Counted from the first letter of the stretch, positions 50,501 to 61,847 are shown. The stretch is DNA of 64,000 bases from Trileptium ribeirensis (GCA_030248225.1 JASANE010017412.1:1-64000); one strand, 5' to 3'. Numbers and translations: made by a program. The notes: generated by a model from the sequence alone, not told the origin.

Positions 50501-53500
50501 GAGATATTGATTGCAAAAAAACTGGTACCCGCCACATGGCCAAATTTGGCAGAAACCCTTAAATGCCAGTTTTTTGCCGACGATGGGGTCAGGGTTGTTC
50601 GGGTTCAACTAAATGGCACATCATTTGCAGTGTTGCTATCGAATAAAAAGTTATGGAAATCTATCCTCCCGAAGATGAGTTATGCGTGGTAGAAGCAGAC
50701 AAAAGAAGTTTCCCGATTCTCCGTTCGCTTCTTCAGTGGAAGCTCTGTTCGCCCCGTTTCAAAAAGTTCTCTCTAGTCTCTTTACTTTGGTCTAAATTTT
50801 GGTATATTTAGGGTTTCGCAAGCTGATACCTATACAACCTTTGAACTATTTAATATAGCACCTAGAACCCAATCAATTATGTATTTTTCCAGGCACGTGG
50901 TCAGAACATTTTTTGAGTACATATTTTATCCGTGTGTGCACCGGTTTAGCTCAAATTGAACTTAACACGTACAGCATTAACCTTAAATGTGAACGGTCTG
51001 CAAGATTACCATTTTAGGCTAAGATGTGGTTTCTTCCGTCCGCATCAACAGTACAACAGTTTGGAATATTTTTGAGCTGCCCAATACTCGTGGCTATAAA
51101 GTGGAGTTTTTGCTCAAATTTTGTGCAAACGTTTATAAGTTTTTCAGGTCCAGAATGGCCATAAAAAGAACCAGTGACCTGTTGTTAAGTTATAGGCAAT
51201 AATTAATGCTTGTATAAAAATTTTAATTAAAAGTATACATAACTCTTTGTTGCGGTACTGCGTGAATTGCATCAAAATGACCATCTTTACACTGTATACT
51301 GATCACTTTATACCCACACGTGAAGTTTCACTGTGGGCTAAAAATCATTTTGTTTCGTTCTAAGATATGTTAAGATGTGGCCGAAATTATAGACTAGCCA
51401 AGAAAGTCCATTTCATTTCCTGATGTTCTGTAACATTGAGGCGAAATTGCTTGTTTTGTGAAATTGATATGGTGCCGCCGCGTTGTAGTCCCCTGCTTCG
51501 GCGACCATTTTCGCCTAGGTTGGGAATTTTTTCCGCCGTACTACTAGTGTCTAGTAACATATTTGTATGTTTGGTTGTATACTTATTTATTTTTAGGCGA
51601 CTATTACGCAGGCTCCCAAAAACTGCACGATTACAATCTGCTGTCGGTGTCAGCGTCTTATTCTCCCACTGATGTCAGCGCCGGCATAGTACCACCTTCA
51701 CCACAGTGGCTCTCGGCGGACGCTTCCAACGTCTCTTCAGAAGCAATGCGAGCTATACCTTTTCACCACCAAATTTGGCCTCAGTTATCTAGCACAGGTA
51801 GCCAAGAACAGTTAAATCCAGATTGCGACGATAGTTGCAACCTGATCGACGAATATGGTGCTATGGTTGAGCTTACCTTGGCGACAACCGAAGAGGGCAC
51901 ATGGCCGCCACCCAACGACCGCGATACTATAAACATTCCGCCTCTGCAACAACAGTTAACGGCTTCACGGTCACTGTATTTTCTTGGCGGCGATGACATA
52001 GAAGACGACGGTGCTGGGAGCGTAGTAGGTGCCAGCAATGCGCCGCTGTCATGTATCAGTGGTACTTCGCAGAATACCGAAATGGGTGACGATACAGTGA
52101 CAGTTATGAGCAGCGGCGGGTGCGCAACCACATTCTTAGATCACAACGCCGATATCGATGGTACATCAACCCCACTGACATCGGCTCAACTTCCTACGGA
52201 ACCTGGCGTAGAAAGCAATGCATTGTTCACCGTCGAAGGAGCAGCGGTTCCCTCAGCAGCATCGGCGGTAGCACCTCGACGACATCACCTCGGAGTTCGA
52301 CACAATTCGGAACCAATTTTGCTGCGTTCTGCTGCTGAGCGAATTAACGACGCCGCCGCCGCTGCTGCTGCTAGCCGTAGCCGTCATGGCAACATTGTCG
52401 CTCGCATTGCTCGTTATCGTAATCGCCATGGAGGTGGTCATCGGCAGCTTTATCACGGAGGACGCCAAGCGCATCACGATATCATTCTAGACAGCCAGCA
52501 ACGCCTGCTTCCACCACCGCCGAGACCGTTATACCACGACGACGATGATGACGATACCATAGCGCCATCAACAAGTCAATTTCGTAGGTTAGTATCTAAC
52601 GCACTGGCGTGGATGACTAGTCATATTGCTGCGCCGCCGTCTTCGTCGTCACGTCATCAGCAGCCGCCACCGTCGGTCTGCTCATCAGTGGCTGAAGTTT
52701 ATGATCAATCATCATCGCGCCGTCGACATCGTCGTCGGTACCGCGGAAATGGTACCGGACGTAGTGGCGACAATGAAAGAGCCATGACAACAGCTTTATC
52801 TGGTGCAGCTGCATTAACCGCACAAGATACGCTTATAGTGAGCGCCGCAAATGTATCTCCACGACCAAGTCGGTCACGTTCTTCGTTGTCGAGTAACAGT
52901 GGAAGCGCTCGTAGCAGCCGAAGTGGTGCCAGCTGTAGCGCAAGCTGCAATCTAAGCCGTAGCAGTCGTGCGAGCAGCAACAGCAGCAACCGAAGCTGTA
53001 GCAACATTAGTGTTGCAAGCAACGACCATAGCGCTTGTTCTTCATCGCGTGCAGCTGCTCGGTCTCGTAATCTTTCGTCGGCTGCGTTGTCATCAGCATC
53101 GTCCGGCGACGATGACGGCAACAATGGCATAGGAGTTGAGGAGTTTCGCGGCGTCGCAAGCTCATTTACGTCAAGTAGAAACGTCGCGCCATCATCGATT
53201 ATGATGGCGAGTAGTATCGCTCGGAGTAGCCCGCCACGAGGGCTGTCGAATGCGCTTCGTAACGACAACAAATCCGAAATGCTACGTGCCAACACAGTAG
53301 CTTGTCGTGGTGCGCCGGCTCAACAACGTTTGGGTCGCACATCGACCTTTGATTTTTCACCTCGTTCAATGTCAGCTCGGTCGTCACGGTCATCCAATAT
53401 GGATTCGGTGGCAGCAGCTTCAGTGATTTCAGCAGCCAATTTCGAGAACGGTCGTTTGAATACAAGTGGTGAGCGTAGCGCAGTGCGGTATGCACCATCA

Positions 53501-56500
53501 ACAGCATCATCGCTATCTCAGCGTCGTCGTGATCACTGCTATGTTCACCACCGCACTAACACCCATTGTAACGGGGTTTTCGGGAAAAGCACTGCTGGTC
53601 TCCGACATGCTCCGCCAACCAAGGGCGATCGGATAGCTGCTGCACGCAAACGAAGTATTGACTCGGGTGTTACTGCTGCTTCAGCCCAATCAGCTATGTC
53701 AATGCTTGGAGTCGGTTGTGGCGAACGAAAATGTCATTCGTCCGCTAAAGTGTCGATGAAAGCAGCAAATACCAAGCCAAGTTTTGGAGCACGGCGCAGT
53801 GTCGACAATCGGAATGCCCGCCGGCAGAGAGCTGGAGTTGCAGCCGCAATGAAGTCAGCTGTTCCATCTTCGACACGTGGTGGCGCGGAATATTGTGGCG
53901 ACGTTGGCGGAGATGATGTATTGTCGCTTGCATCGATGGCGTCGTCGTCACTCAGCGTAGCTACTGGACGGCGGCGGTATGCCGCCGCTGTTGCTGCTGC
54001 GGCAGCGGCGTCAGCCTTGGCTGAAAAGCGCCGCCAGCTTAACACTCGTATTCGCCAGAAGCTGACATCTACGAAGCCGCGACAGGCGCGCTGCGAACAT
54101 GGGAGACATGCGGGGGACATGGTATCTTTGATGATTCCAGCTGCTCCGGAGTCATCAGAAACGAGAAAATCAAATTTGCAGCAACAAAATAGGATACCCG
54201 TTGTCGCAGCAATGCCGGTTGTGATAGAAAGCAACGGTATAAGGCAAGAAAACCGTGCTGATTCTATCCCTGTGGCTACCAGTGATACAGCATCTGCCAA
54301 AAATAATAACACTGTACCCAAATCGATGGCTGAAAATGCAATCGAAATAGCTGCCCGTGCTGATGCTGAGCCTCCTCCGCCCTCAACAGCTTTGAGTAAT
54401 CAAAATGCTGTCGCTTTGCGACGTAAAGAGTTGATGCACTTTATTCACGGCGTAAAGGTCAAAAAACAGACTCCGAACAAAAACGGCCTGCAACAAAAAG
54501 AATTGAGTGCCGCGGCATCTAGCAGCAGTAAGCAACAAAAAACAAAATCTGCAAAAGCGACTATACGCGCGATAGCAAAGTGTAATCGTATAACGAAGTG
54601 TCGGGGTCTAGATAGGAAGGGCAGTCCTGCTTCTTTAGCTTTAAACGACAAGCCTCAACATAATAATCCATTGATGGCTTCAACTAGTTCATCTAACGCC
54701 ATGGTTACCGAGCTAGCATCGGTCACGCAAGTGGACCCAGGAGGTATTAATTTACCCGAAAGTGTGGAACCACGTCAACCAGATGTCAATCAGCACAATG
54801 GGACAGCCGTTGACACGGTCATCGATACCATGGCTACAAGTAATTTTATTTCCCATAAATCAGAAACCAATGATAATAGAGAAGCTAAAAAGAAAGTTTT
54901 TAAAGAAACGGAACCGACGTTGTTAAAACAACAGCCACGGCCATTAGCCACGACTATTGGTACCAAACGTGGCACAAGTGCCGTTTCGCTTCGACGTGTA
55001 CCGAGTTGTGACGATAACAAGCCGATATCCGTAGCGGGAAATGCTGCTGCGGATAGTCATGTCGGCGACCTGGCCAACGGCCTCAAGTCGGGTGCTAATA
55101 TCGATAGTAGTGCGGCGCCAGATGCTCTTCCGTATCCATGCAACGAATGTCCTTATTGTCGCCGTCTGACCCATCTTATAACCGTGGCTGCTGCGGGTAA
55201 CGAGGCAGCCTGGCGGTGCAGCGGTTGCCGCATTTGTGCAATTGTTAAACGGAGTCTCCGGATGCGACGACGACAACAACGGAGTTCGTCCGCAGCCAAT
55301 AAGTCACAACTAGTTAATGGCGCAAAGTCCGCTGCTCAACTTGAGAGACATACAGTTGCAAAGGATGGCGGCTTATTAGACAGTCGACCTAACGAAGTAG
55401 CTAGTACAGCAGCAGCACAAGCAGAGCAGCCCCGTGATGCAGGCTGCAATGGTGACGAACACCCGTTACAGCAGGCCAATGGCAGTTTGCATCCTGCTAC
55501 CTTCAATCGCCAGACCACATTAGCGACTGAAATCGTTTGCGACAATAACCGCCACCGTGGGGGCAGCAGTCGTCGTCATCGCCATTGCCGCCACCATCAT
55601 CACAGTCATCATCACCGCAATAAAAATTACGACCGACGACATCGGGAAGAGCGTCGCTCCGCCTTAGACGCCAACCTCCGCACATCATCTCGACATGAAA
55701 ACGGTAACGACGGTGGTGGTGAAGTCTTTGAGTTTGACGACGAGAGTGAGTTTCTTGGTGTAAACAACAGTGTTTACGATTTGGCTGGCCAAGGTAAACG
55801 AACGGCTTTTTCAAGCAACATGGCTGAAGCAGCGTCTGGAATTGGTGTCGCTGGCGGTGGAGTGCTGAGCGGGTTGTCGCAATTTAGTCTCGCCTCTTCC
55901 GTAGCTTCACAGATTGGCGCGTTTTGTCCGCACTGTAGTCGTGCTTCGGGAAGTGGTGTGCTGTACAATCATTCATCGAAATATATTCGTCACGGTCTTG
56001 AGAAATATGAGGAACCACAGCAGCAAAATGGCAGCCATCGTCATCGCCACAATCGCAGTAAAGCCGACTATTCGAGCGTAGAAGCCGGCAAAAGTAAAGA
56101 AAATATTGGCGGAACGACAGCCCCCGACAAGAGCAAACAACCTTCATCTAACTCCCGAATTAAAGCAACTCTATCGTCTGCAGCTGTTGTTCGTTCGGTT
56201 TCGCGTCTTGGTTTGGTAACGTCGACATCGCATATTAGCAATCGCAGTAGTCGTGCTGGTAGTGTGATGGGATCAATGGTTGCACTCACCGCCAATGCTG
56301 CGACAGGAGTGCCAGGGCAGTCAGAGACTATGACAACTCTAGATACTGCTATTTCTGGTCCCGCGGATGGATGCACTGGTGCGGCTACTTCGGTAATTGA
56401 TACTGAATCGCATCAAGATGCCGCTCCACAGTCGTTATTGTCTGATCAAAGCAGTGCTATACTGAACGCTTCGTTGGCTAGTGGTTTAATATCAAGATGT

Positions 56501-59500
56501 CCGAGTGGATTTCCACTATTTATTCCTACTCCGGCGGCCACCATGCAGATGTCAGGTCCACAACATAGTTACCTTACGCTTAGTCGCCGGAGTAGTAGTC
56601 AGGCATCGTCGATGCTTTATATGAAGGATCTAGCTCCGCCGTTAAGCGTTGGTGAACGCAAGCGTTCGTCATCGCGCCATATCTCCGCAGCAACATTCGA
56701 TGAGTATGACGACGAAGCCGATGTTGATGAGTTGACGTCATATCATCAAGTGCCTGTCGTCATTGACGCCAACTGCCTTAGGAACGGCGAAACTTATCAA
56801 CAAAGAAAGCTATCGCAGTCACAGCTTTTAACACCACTGCCGTCATCGGCATGTAGCGTTGTAGCCGGTGACGTCAACAGCAGCTGTGTCGAGCAGTATA
56901 AAATTGTGCCGGGTGCAAGCGGTTCAATGATTAGCGTTATAGGTAGTGGCGATGGCGGTGGGAATAATGTTGGCACTGCCTCGGTCGTGAGCGCAACTGT
57001 TGGAACGATGTGTCGAATTTGTCATATGGTGGCCGATGATGAAGAGCCTGTAATTTCACCGTGCAGATGTAGTGGAACTTTAAAGGTTAATTTGGTTTTA
57101 CGCAACGTGTCCCTGTAGTCGAATGTGTATTATCTAAATTTTTTTGTGTTTTTATTTTTGTATGTGTGGTCCTATTGTATCGTAAATTTCAAAACTGCAG
57201 TGCACTTTTGCTCTGTTTATGTGTATTACTCCGACGATTTTTGGAGCTGTAACAGTGGGTATTAAGAACTTTAGTGGTGTTAAAGCACGGCACACAGAAA
57301 CAAAGGGAAACACAATGGTGTTAGCGGATACAGCGCTTTGAAAATTATTCGATATCCAGTCATTGTGTATTTTGCCAAGTCAAATAGATTGTGTAAGCGT
57401 TTTTATTTTTTGTCTGGGAGTAAAAATGTCGATGTCCGTCCGTTCGTTCGTTCGGTCCGACGGATCTCAAGAACCACTGCACCGATTTTAACAAACTTTT
57501 TTTTGTATGAAAGCCTATCATGTCAGAGTGTGCACCTGATATTTGGGATTAAAAAATTTTGAGTGGTTAATTAGTAATTAGCTAATTAGTTAAGCTTATG
57601 CAGCTAAAATAGAGAATTTTGCAATATTTGTGTTATTTATTGAAATAGAATCGTTTCGATCAAACCATTATAGGGTTTTTTGGTCGAAGAATTCAAATAT
57701 AATATTTTTACCGAAGATAAAGCCCTATGCCCTGTGCATTGTAGTTATTTGAAGAACATAAAATTGAGTACATTCGTAATGCCACAGCCCAAGCTCCGCT
57801 CACATGTAGTTCCACTACCGACTAGTCTACTACGGTTTTATCACCTAAACACAAACATGCATACTATTAGAGTGGTATTCTACCGTTTCTAAATCTTCAA
57901 TTATGTTTTATATAGAAAAATGATTACTGAGTCAGAATAAGTAAACTGTGGGCGGACTGTATTACCTAAGCAGAACCTACTTAATAGATGCTGCGCTGAG
58001 CTCGTTGGGTTTAGTACCGTTGCTTTTGGCTATCCACTTCATGCGCCGCTAAACTTAAGATAACCATGCTGACCATTCAATTTTGTTTTTGAAGAAGTTT
58101 GTTGCCAAACATTTTCAAGTCGCTAGTAAAAAAGCTAGTTTCTCTTCGCGAACATCAATTTTGCTCGCGAACAAAAATTTTGACAATTTTAATTAATAAC
58201 TCCTTGTTCGCGTATACTAATAATTAATAAATAATAGGACCGTTTCGCCTATGATATCACAGTTACATTAAAACTGTTAGCGAACGAATAAAGACCAATT
58301 CCAAAGCTATAGAATGTCATTGAACTGTCATTTCCTGATTGTAAGTCTCAAAGCCTGGGCTAGTAATGAACATAATCTAATTTCCTATTTGTTCCGTAAC
58401 ATTGGATGTAGATTCCACATCGGGTATTGCGCAATAGCTTGCTTAGTGGGACCATCTTAACTTAAGTCGCGCATCAAACCATGAATAATAGATCCAACGA
58501 AACGGATAACTAAAATGGACTTAATGCATAGATATCAATCATTCTTAGTTGCGTATTAAATATTACAAACAAATTTTTGTGTTTCAAGTTAAGAGAATAT
58601 TTTCATCTTTTTGTCGTCGACGTCTCTGAACACTGGGATGAATTCTACACTATTCGTCTATCACAGAGCTCACACATACGCTGTAAAACTTCAGCTAGTC
58701 AGAGCAATCTATAAAATTATAACAGCGAAATATATATTCAAATCTGAGAACAAAATATTGCGTTTGGCTACCTATTCCGTAGTTTAGTAGACGATGTTAG
58801 GAAAATACCGTTAATATGTTTAGTATGTAACTTACCGGTACATCCTCTGTTTATTTGTAAGCCAAACACTGCCACTATCCCAACAGCAATATATACACGA
58901 TTCTGATACAAAATTGGTTGTTTCGTGCTCTTTTATTCAATTGCTAAAATGGTTATCCGTTAGATATTAGCCCTGCAGTTGTCCAAGGTCACTTCTTTTG
59001 TAAAAACTGTTTATACTGTCCATTTACTGATTATCATGTATGGCCTCTCCACAGAGGGGAAGGGGGATTGCCCTGATTTTCGAGCTCTCCCAGGATTTCG
59101 GCCGCTCTGCCCGCGTCATGGCCCAGGTAAGTTTTGGCTTCTCTCCAGGTTAACCACCTCAGTACTCCCAAGGTATTTTGGGGTGACGCAATAAGCGATC
59201 GCCCTAGCACAAAACGGTTATAACAAAACTCAATACAACACCTTATATTTCGACTATTTATGACAAGATCCTAAGCAAAATGAAGTGCGCCTTGCAGAAA
59301 TATACATTTTTAGTATTTTAGTAACATATTTGCAAAAAACAACGATATTATGAATGTTGCAAATGCACAAAAGATATAGCCCATCTATTTATGACCTGAA
59401 GGCGATTTTAGACTCTGCATTCACCTATTTTTTGTTGAATTTATGTTTGATATTACCTAGACTAAACCCAACGGTAATTAATGGTTGTAGTTGTGCTGTC

Positions 59501-61847
59501 ACTCGCGGCATCAGGTGCAACAGATAATTACAAATTAAACGTTATTATATGTGCATTGGTTCGACTCACAAATTCAACAGTTTGGTTTCCATATTGTGTT
59601 TCTGGCATTGTTTGCAATAATTGTTTTCTATAATATTTTTGCGAAATTACTAGCCGTCCAAAATATTGTGCCAGTTGGCAAAGAGCGAAAACCATGTAAA
59701 CATTATAGTTTTTACTAATAAATCATTTCGTTTACTTTTTAGTGGGTCAACATATGTCTAATTCGATGGCTCTAAATATGTCATACTGTACATCGGCCGA
59801 CTGAACGCGTGCTTTGTTGCTACATCATTATTATTTGCTATTCCAATGGGTCCACATGTGTCTAAATCGATGGTTCGAAATATACAGTCCTAAGCTATAT
59901 CGGTCGGCCGAAAGGAAGCTTTGTTGCTATTTTATTGTTATATTTGTTTTCTATTTCAGTGGGTCCACATGTCGTGTCTAATTCGGTGGCTGGAAATATC
60001 ATGTCGTAAGCTACATCGGCCAGCCGAATGCGAGCTTTGTTGCTACAAATATCATCGACACAAAATATTTCGTCTTCGAGCGATACAGTTTCCGCGTGTC
60101 TCGCGCCGTGATCGTATTTTGCATTGGATTTCGATCTTGGCTGTCATCGTTATGACGGCTTGTGCTGTTGTAACATTTTTCTGTTTCAAGGTAATGTATA
60201 ATGCAAGCTACACAACCCATAATAGTCGGAATATTAAGACAGTGTATTTTGAGCTTTTTTTCACTCCGGGAATTGTTTCGTATCTTTCGATAAAATATAA
60301 AAAATCGTTTTTTAAAAAGCTCTATAAGACTCAATGCTTTGCTATGGTTTTTTTTCAGAATACAGGATCTTCTTTACCAAATATGCCCATAGAACACAGA
60401 ACACACGAGAACGATAATATCTCCGCATTCCCTCGAGCTATTATGGCTGTTGTTGGTCTCGTTTTGTAGAGCAATTTACACTTTATATAACAGCTCACAT
60501 TGTGCTGCTGTTGTCATTATCTGAGTAACAGGTCTGGGCCCAAATAAAGTTCTGAAATGGTCCGTGAAACCCAAAATCCACATAAACAATAATATTTCCG
60601 CAGTCGCTCTAGTTATATGGTGTCGTTTTTACAGCACTTCACATAGGGAGTCTCTAAATACGCAATAACCAGGTACATATCCTCAACGATTAAAGCAACA
60701 TGACTGATAACATTTCATTTTGTAAGTATATGCTCAATATGGCCGTGTACTACTTTTTTTTCTGAATTACATGGCCAACGCTCAGAATTCGCCACCTGGC
60801 CGATAATACAAGCTACAAATTTAATACAGTTTTTATGTATTTTGATAAATAATGTAAATTGTGTTTCTCTATGTTACAGCACAACCACAAATTCGTTTAG
60901 TATAATACATTCCAATGTGGACTGACGGCAGTTCATGCACAAAATATCTGGAATTATCTTAGCTACTGGGGATTATGTGGGATTGCTTTACTCAAAATTC
61001 AAATTTTAGCTTTTATTTTTATTTTACCTTGTTGTGCTTGTATTGTTAACGAAACGAATTTTAGTTAGGACTGCGAAATTAACCAATAGCAGCATTGGCC
61101 AAAGTTAATCTGGGGCGTAAGCTGTTTGCAGGCTATGCATTTCTGGATGTACTAAGCCTGAGCTTAAGGGTAAGCTAGTGCTCTTACATGAAGCATATAC
61201 TAAGCCTATGACTAATTCGGGGGACTGCCGCGTCCGAACCCCGTTGCACTGATCTGTTTTAAGGTTATATCGCAACGACCCTCAGCTTGGCTTGGGCCAC
61301 GTGGTAATTTACCGAGCATATCAGTCAACTACACAGATAATGCTGTTTCTATAATTTTGTTTTATCAAATTTGTAGATGCAAACTTGTGCAAAAAATTTA
61401 CTCAAACTGTCTGTGTAGCATGGCTGATTGGTAGATCTTTAAATTTTATATATTGGACGTGTAATAGAATCCTTTTAGATACCTTGCTTTGAGCTTTATC
61501 TTCTCCGGTGATTTTCTTTACAAATTGCCACAAAGTCTACACGAATTTGAAGCTTTGTGATTTTGGCCAATAGTTAGACACCGATATTTTATAACACTTT
61601 TCGTTGGTGCTGGATTGGATGAAAATTGTTTCATCAAAAGCTAAGCCTTTGCTATAATTATTGATTTAATAGAAGCGCGATTATTCGTTTTTATCGTATA
61701 ATAATTATTCTAAAATTTTTTGTTAACCAGGCGGAATCAGGAGGCGTACCTCCGACCGATAATGTCGAACTTACACCGGAAGAAATTTTGACACTTGTTG
61801 CTGGCGTTACATTCTTTTCAGCATTCTTCGTGGCCATGTACGCTCAG
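44272..61847 (+). CDS. MARCH-family RING-CH membrane E3 ubiquitin ligase, five exons, 3' end uncertain
   Basis: Joined exons 44272-44566, 47770-47979, 51597-57085, 59960-60190 and 61731-61847 give 2,114 codons with no stop; junction phases 1, 1, 0, 0 all fit. The RING-CH finger is C1974-x2-C1977-x13-C1991-x-C1993-x7-H2001-x2-C2004-x17-C2022-x2-C2025, the C4HC3 pattern of MARCH ligases. Two hydrophobic segments follow (about 2052-2074 and 2093-2113), matching the two-helix anchor of the family. Known members recruit E2 enzymes and ubiquitinate membrane proteins in the endomembrane system or at the cell surface; the substrate here is unknown. The N-terminus, about 1,970 residues rich in Ser, Ala, Arg, His and Asn, is far longer than in typical MARCH proteins of a few hundred residues. 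Family assignment is firm; subfamily is not. Residue numbers assume no missing internal exon. Confidence 0.9.
45153..45362. mobile_element. small hAT-like element in MARCH-like intron 1
   Basis: Imperfect ends (TAGGGTCTGATCCAGG and the complement of CCTACATCCGCCATTG); duplications ATGCTTAG (45145-45152) and ATACTTAG (45363-45370) match 7 of 8. A C-rich run lies near the right end. Confidence 0.6.
46055..47131. mobile_element. hAT-like non-autonomous element, copy 2, in MARCH-like intron 1
   Basis: Begins CAGGGAGTAACCGG and ends GGTTATCCCTG; flanked by ACATCAGG (46047-46054) and ATATCAGG (47132-47139), one mismatch. 1,077 bp and collinear with copy 1 throughout. Confidence 0.82.
47770..47979 (+). 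CDS. MARCH-like gene, exon 2
   Basis: A 210-base exon between a T-rich tract ending TTTTAAG (acceptor AG 47768-47769) and the donor CAAG|GTTGGC at 47980. The first two bases complete a Gly codon begun in exon 1, and the exon ends again in phase 1, matching exon 3. It encodes roughly residues 99-168: Gly-rich start, then Pro/Leu and acidic sequence with several His and Cys. No domain recognised. The donor is weaker than the others in this gene, so an alternative boundary is possible. Confidence 0.7.
49358..49648. mobile_element. MITE in MARCH-like intron 2, TTA duplication
   Basis: Its right half is the complement of 9812-9960 (TTTTGTACATGACGTCAAAA and a degraded TAAGTTTAATCTTGCA end). The left end starts TGCAAGGGAATTTCGCCGCT. 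TTA lies at 49355-49357 and 49649-49651. Confidence 0.7.
49928..50122. mobile_element. small hAT-like element in MARCH-like intron 2
   Basis: Ends ATAGGTGTAGAAGG and the complement of GATAGGGAGGGG..CACCTATGA-type sequence; exact duplication TATAGACC at 49920-49927 and 50123-50130. An internal CCGCC-GGCTTC-GGCGG hairpin sits near 50050. Confidence 0.65.
51597..57085 (+). CDS. MARCH-like gene, giant exon 3 (low-complexity region and first half of RING-CH)
   Basis: This 5,489-base uninterrupted exon codes about 1,830 residues. The acceptor is TTATTTTTAG at 51587-51596; the donor AAG|GTTAAT at 57086 lies after the fourth RING-CH cysteine. Visible regions: an Asp run near residue 482, a Ser/Arg tract about 590-670, an Ala run about 961-974 leading into a charged segment, a CxxCxxC-x19-CxxCxxC cluster at 1350-1382, and a His/Arg tract about 1490-1512. 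C1974, C1977, C1991 and C1993 of the RING-CH lie at the end. If the following intron were retained, translation would stop after ten more codons (stop ends at 57118), giving a protein with half a RING. Long frames on the antisense strand here are shadows of this coding sequence. Confidence 0.9.
57401..57545 (+). repeat. dispersed repeat R2, copy 2, in MARCH-like intron 3
   Basis: The same blocks as 43420-43560 in opposite orientation (TCTGGGAGTAAAAATGTCGA, GGATCTCAAGAACCACTGCA). Contains a short GTTC tandem run near 57440. Confidence 0.65.
58042..58473. mobile_element. MITE in MARCH-like intron 3, TCA duplication
   Basis: Ends TGCGCCGCTAAACTTAAGAT and the complement of ATCTTAACTTAAGTCGCGCA; TCA at 58039-58041 and 58474-58476. 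The interior has TTCGCGAAC, CTCGCGAAC and GTTCGCG words like the 11471-11872 array. Confidence 0.75.
59743..59825 (+). pseudogene. degenerate exon-4 copy 1 (acceptor kept, in-frame stop)
   Basis: This stretch aligns with the first 30 or so codons of exon 4. It has an acceptor-like TTACTTTTTTAG just before it. Read in exon-4 frame it gives WVNICLIRWL and then TAA. The RING histidine is Asn, one codon is missing beside it, and no GT donor follows at the matching place. Use of this acceptor would give a RING-less truncated protein, so it could act as a poison splice site or be inert. Confidence 0.75.
59847..59930 (+). pseudogene. degenerate exon-4 copy 2 (open frame, acceptor lost)
   Basis: A second copy 104 bases after the first and 113 before the real exon. 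In frame it reads WVHMCLNRWFE and continues open to LCCYF, but the H-x2-C spacing is broken by one missing codon and the first Cys of the final CxxC pair is Lys-like. The base pair before TGG is AA rather than AG, so it should not be spliced. It retains recognisable RPAE/LCCY-type features of the parent. Confidence 0.75.
59960..60190 (+). CDS. MARCH-like gene, exon 4 (second half of RING-CH and first membrane helix)
   Basis: The acceptor TTTCTATTTCAG ends at 59959 and the donor TTCAAG|GTAATG starts at 60191; the exon is 77 codons, phase 0 at both ends. It supplies WVHMSCLIRWLE with H2001 and C2004, then C2022-E-L-C2025, completing the C4HC3 finger. A basic stretch (HRHKIFRLR) and then a helix ISILAVIVMTACAVVTFF follow. 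The order RING-CH, basic linker, transmembrane helix is the standard MARCH layout. The exon is the third and only intact member of a tandem triplet of similar sequences starting at 59743. Confidence 0.92.
60191..61730 (+). other. MARCH-like gene intron 4
   Basis: A 1.5-kb AT-rich intron. Scattered AAGCCTA-like words near 61150-61210 are too few and irregular to call a repeat. No other feature seen. Confidence 0.5.
61731..61847 (+). CDS. MARCH-like gene, exon 5 (luminal loop and second membrane helix)
   Basis: 117 bases, phase 0 at both ends; acceptor TTGTTAACCAG ending at 61730, donor CAG|GTAAGG at 61848. It encodes a short polar loop (PPTDNVELTPEE) and then a hydrophobic segment, ILTLVAGVTFFSAFFVAMYA, ending Gln. 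A helix finishing in a Met-Tyr-x-Gln-like motif is what I expect of the second MARCH helix (MYVQ in MARCH1/8, from general knowledge). The C-terminal cytosolic tail must lie in later exons. Confidence 0.85.

Larger units (their letters stand above)
47980..51596 (+). other. MARCH-like gene intron 2
   Basis: A 3.6-kb intron with a MITE at 49358-49648 and a 195-bp hAT-like element at 49928-50122. The stretches 47980-49354 and 50131-51596 hold short open frames without recognised motifs; I see no supported feature. Confidence 0.55.
57086..59959 (+). other. MARCH-like gene intron 3, separating the two halves of the RING-CH
   Basis: A 2.9-kb intron containing a dispersed repeat at 57401-57545, a MITE at 58042-58473 and the two dead exon-4 copies near its 3' end. 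Nothing else was recognised between 58477 and 59740. Confidence 0.6.

Noticed and set aside
51781..56376. Several long frames on the minus strand
   Set aside because: They overlap the large MARCH-like exon and arise from its GC-rich codon pattern; none shows a recognisable motif.
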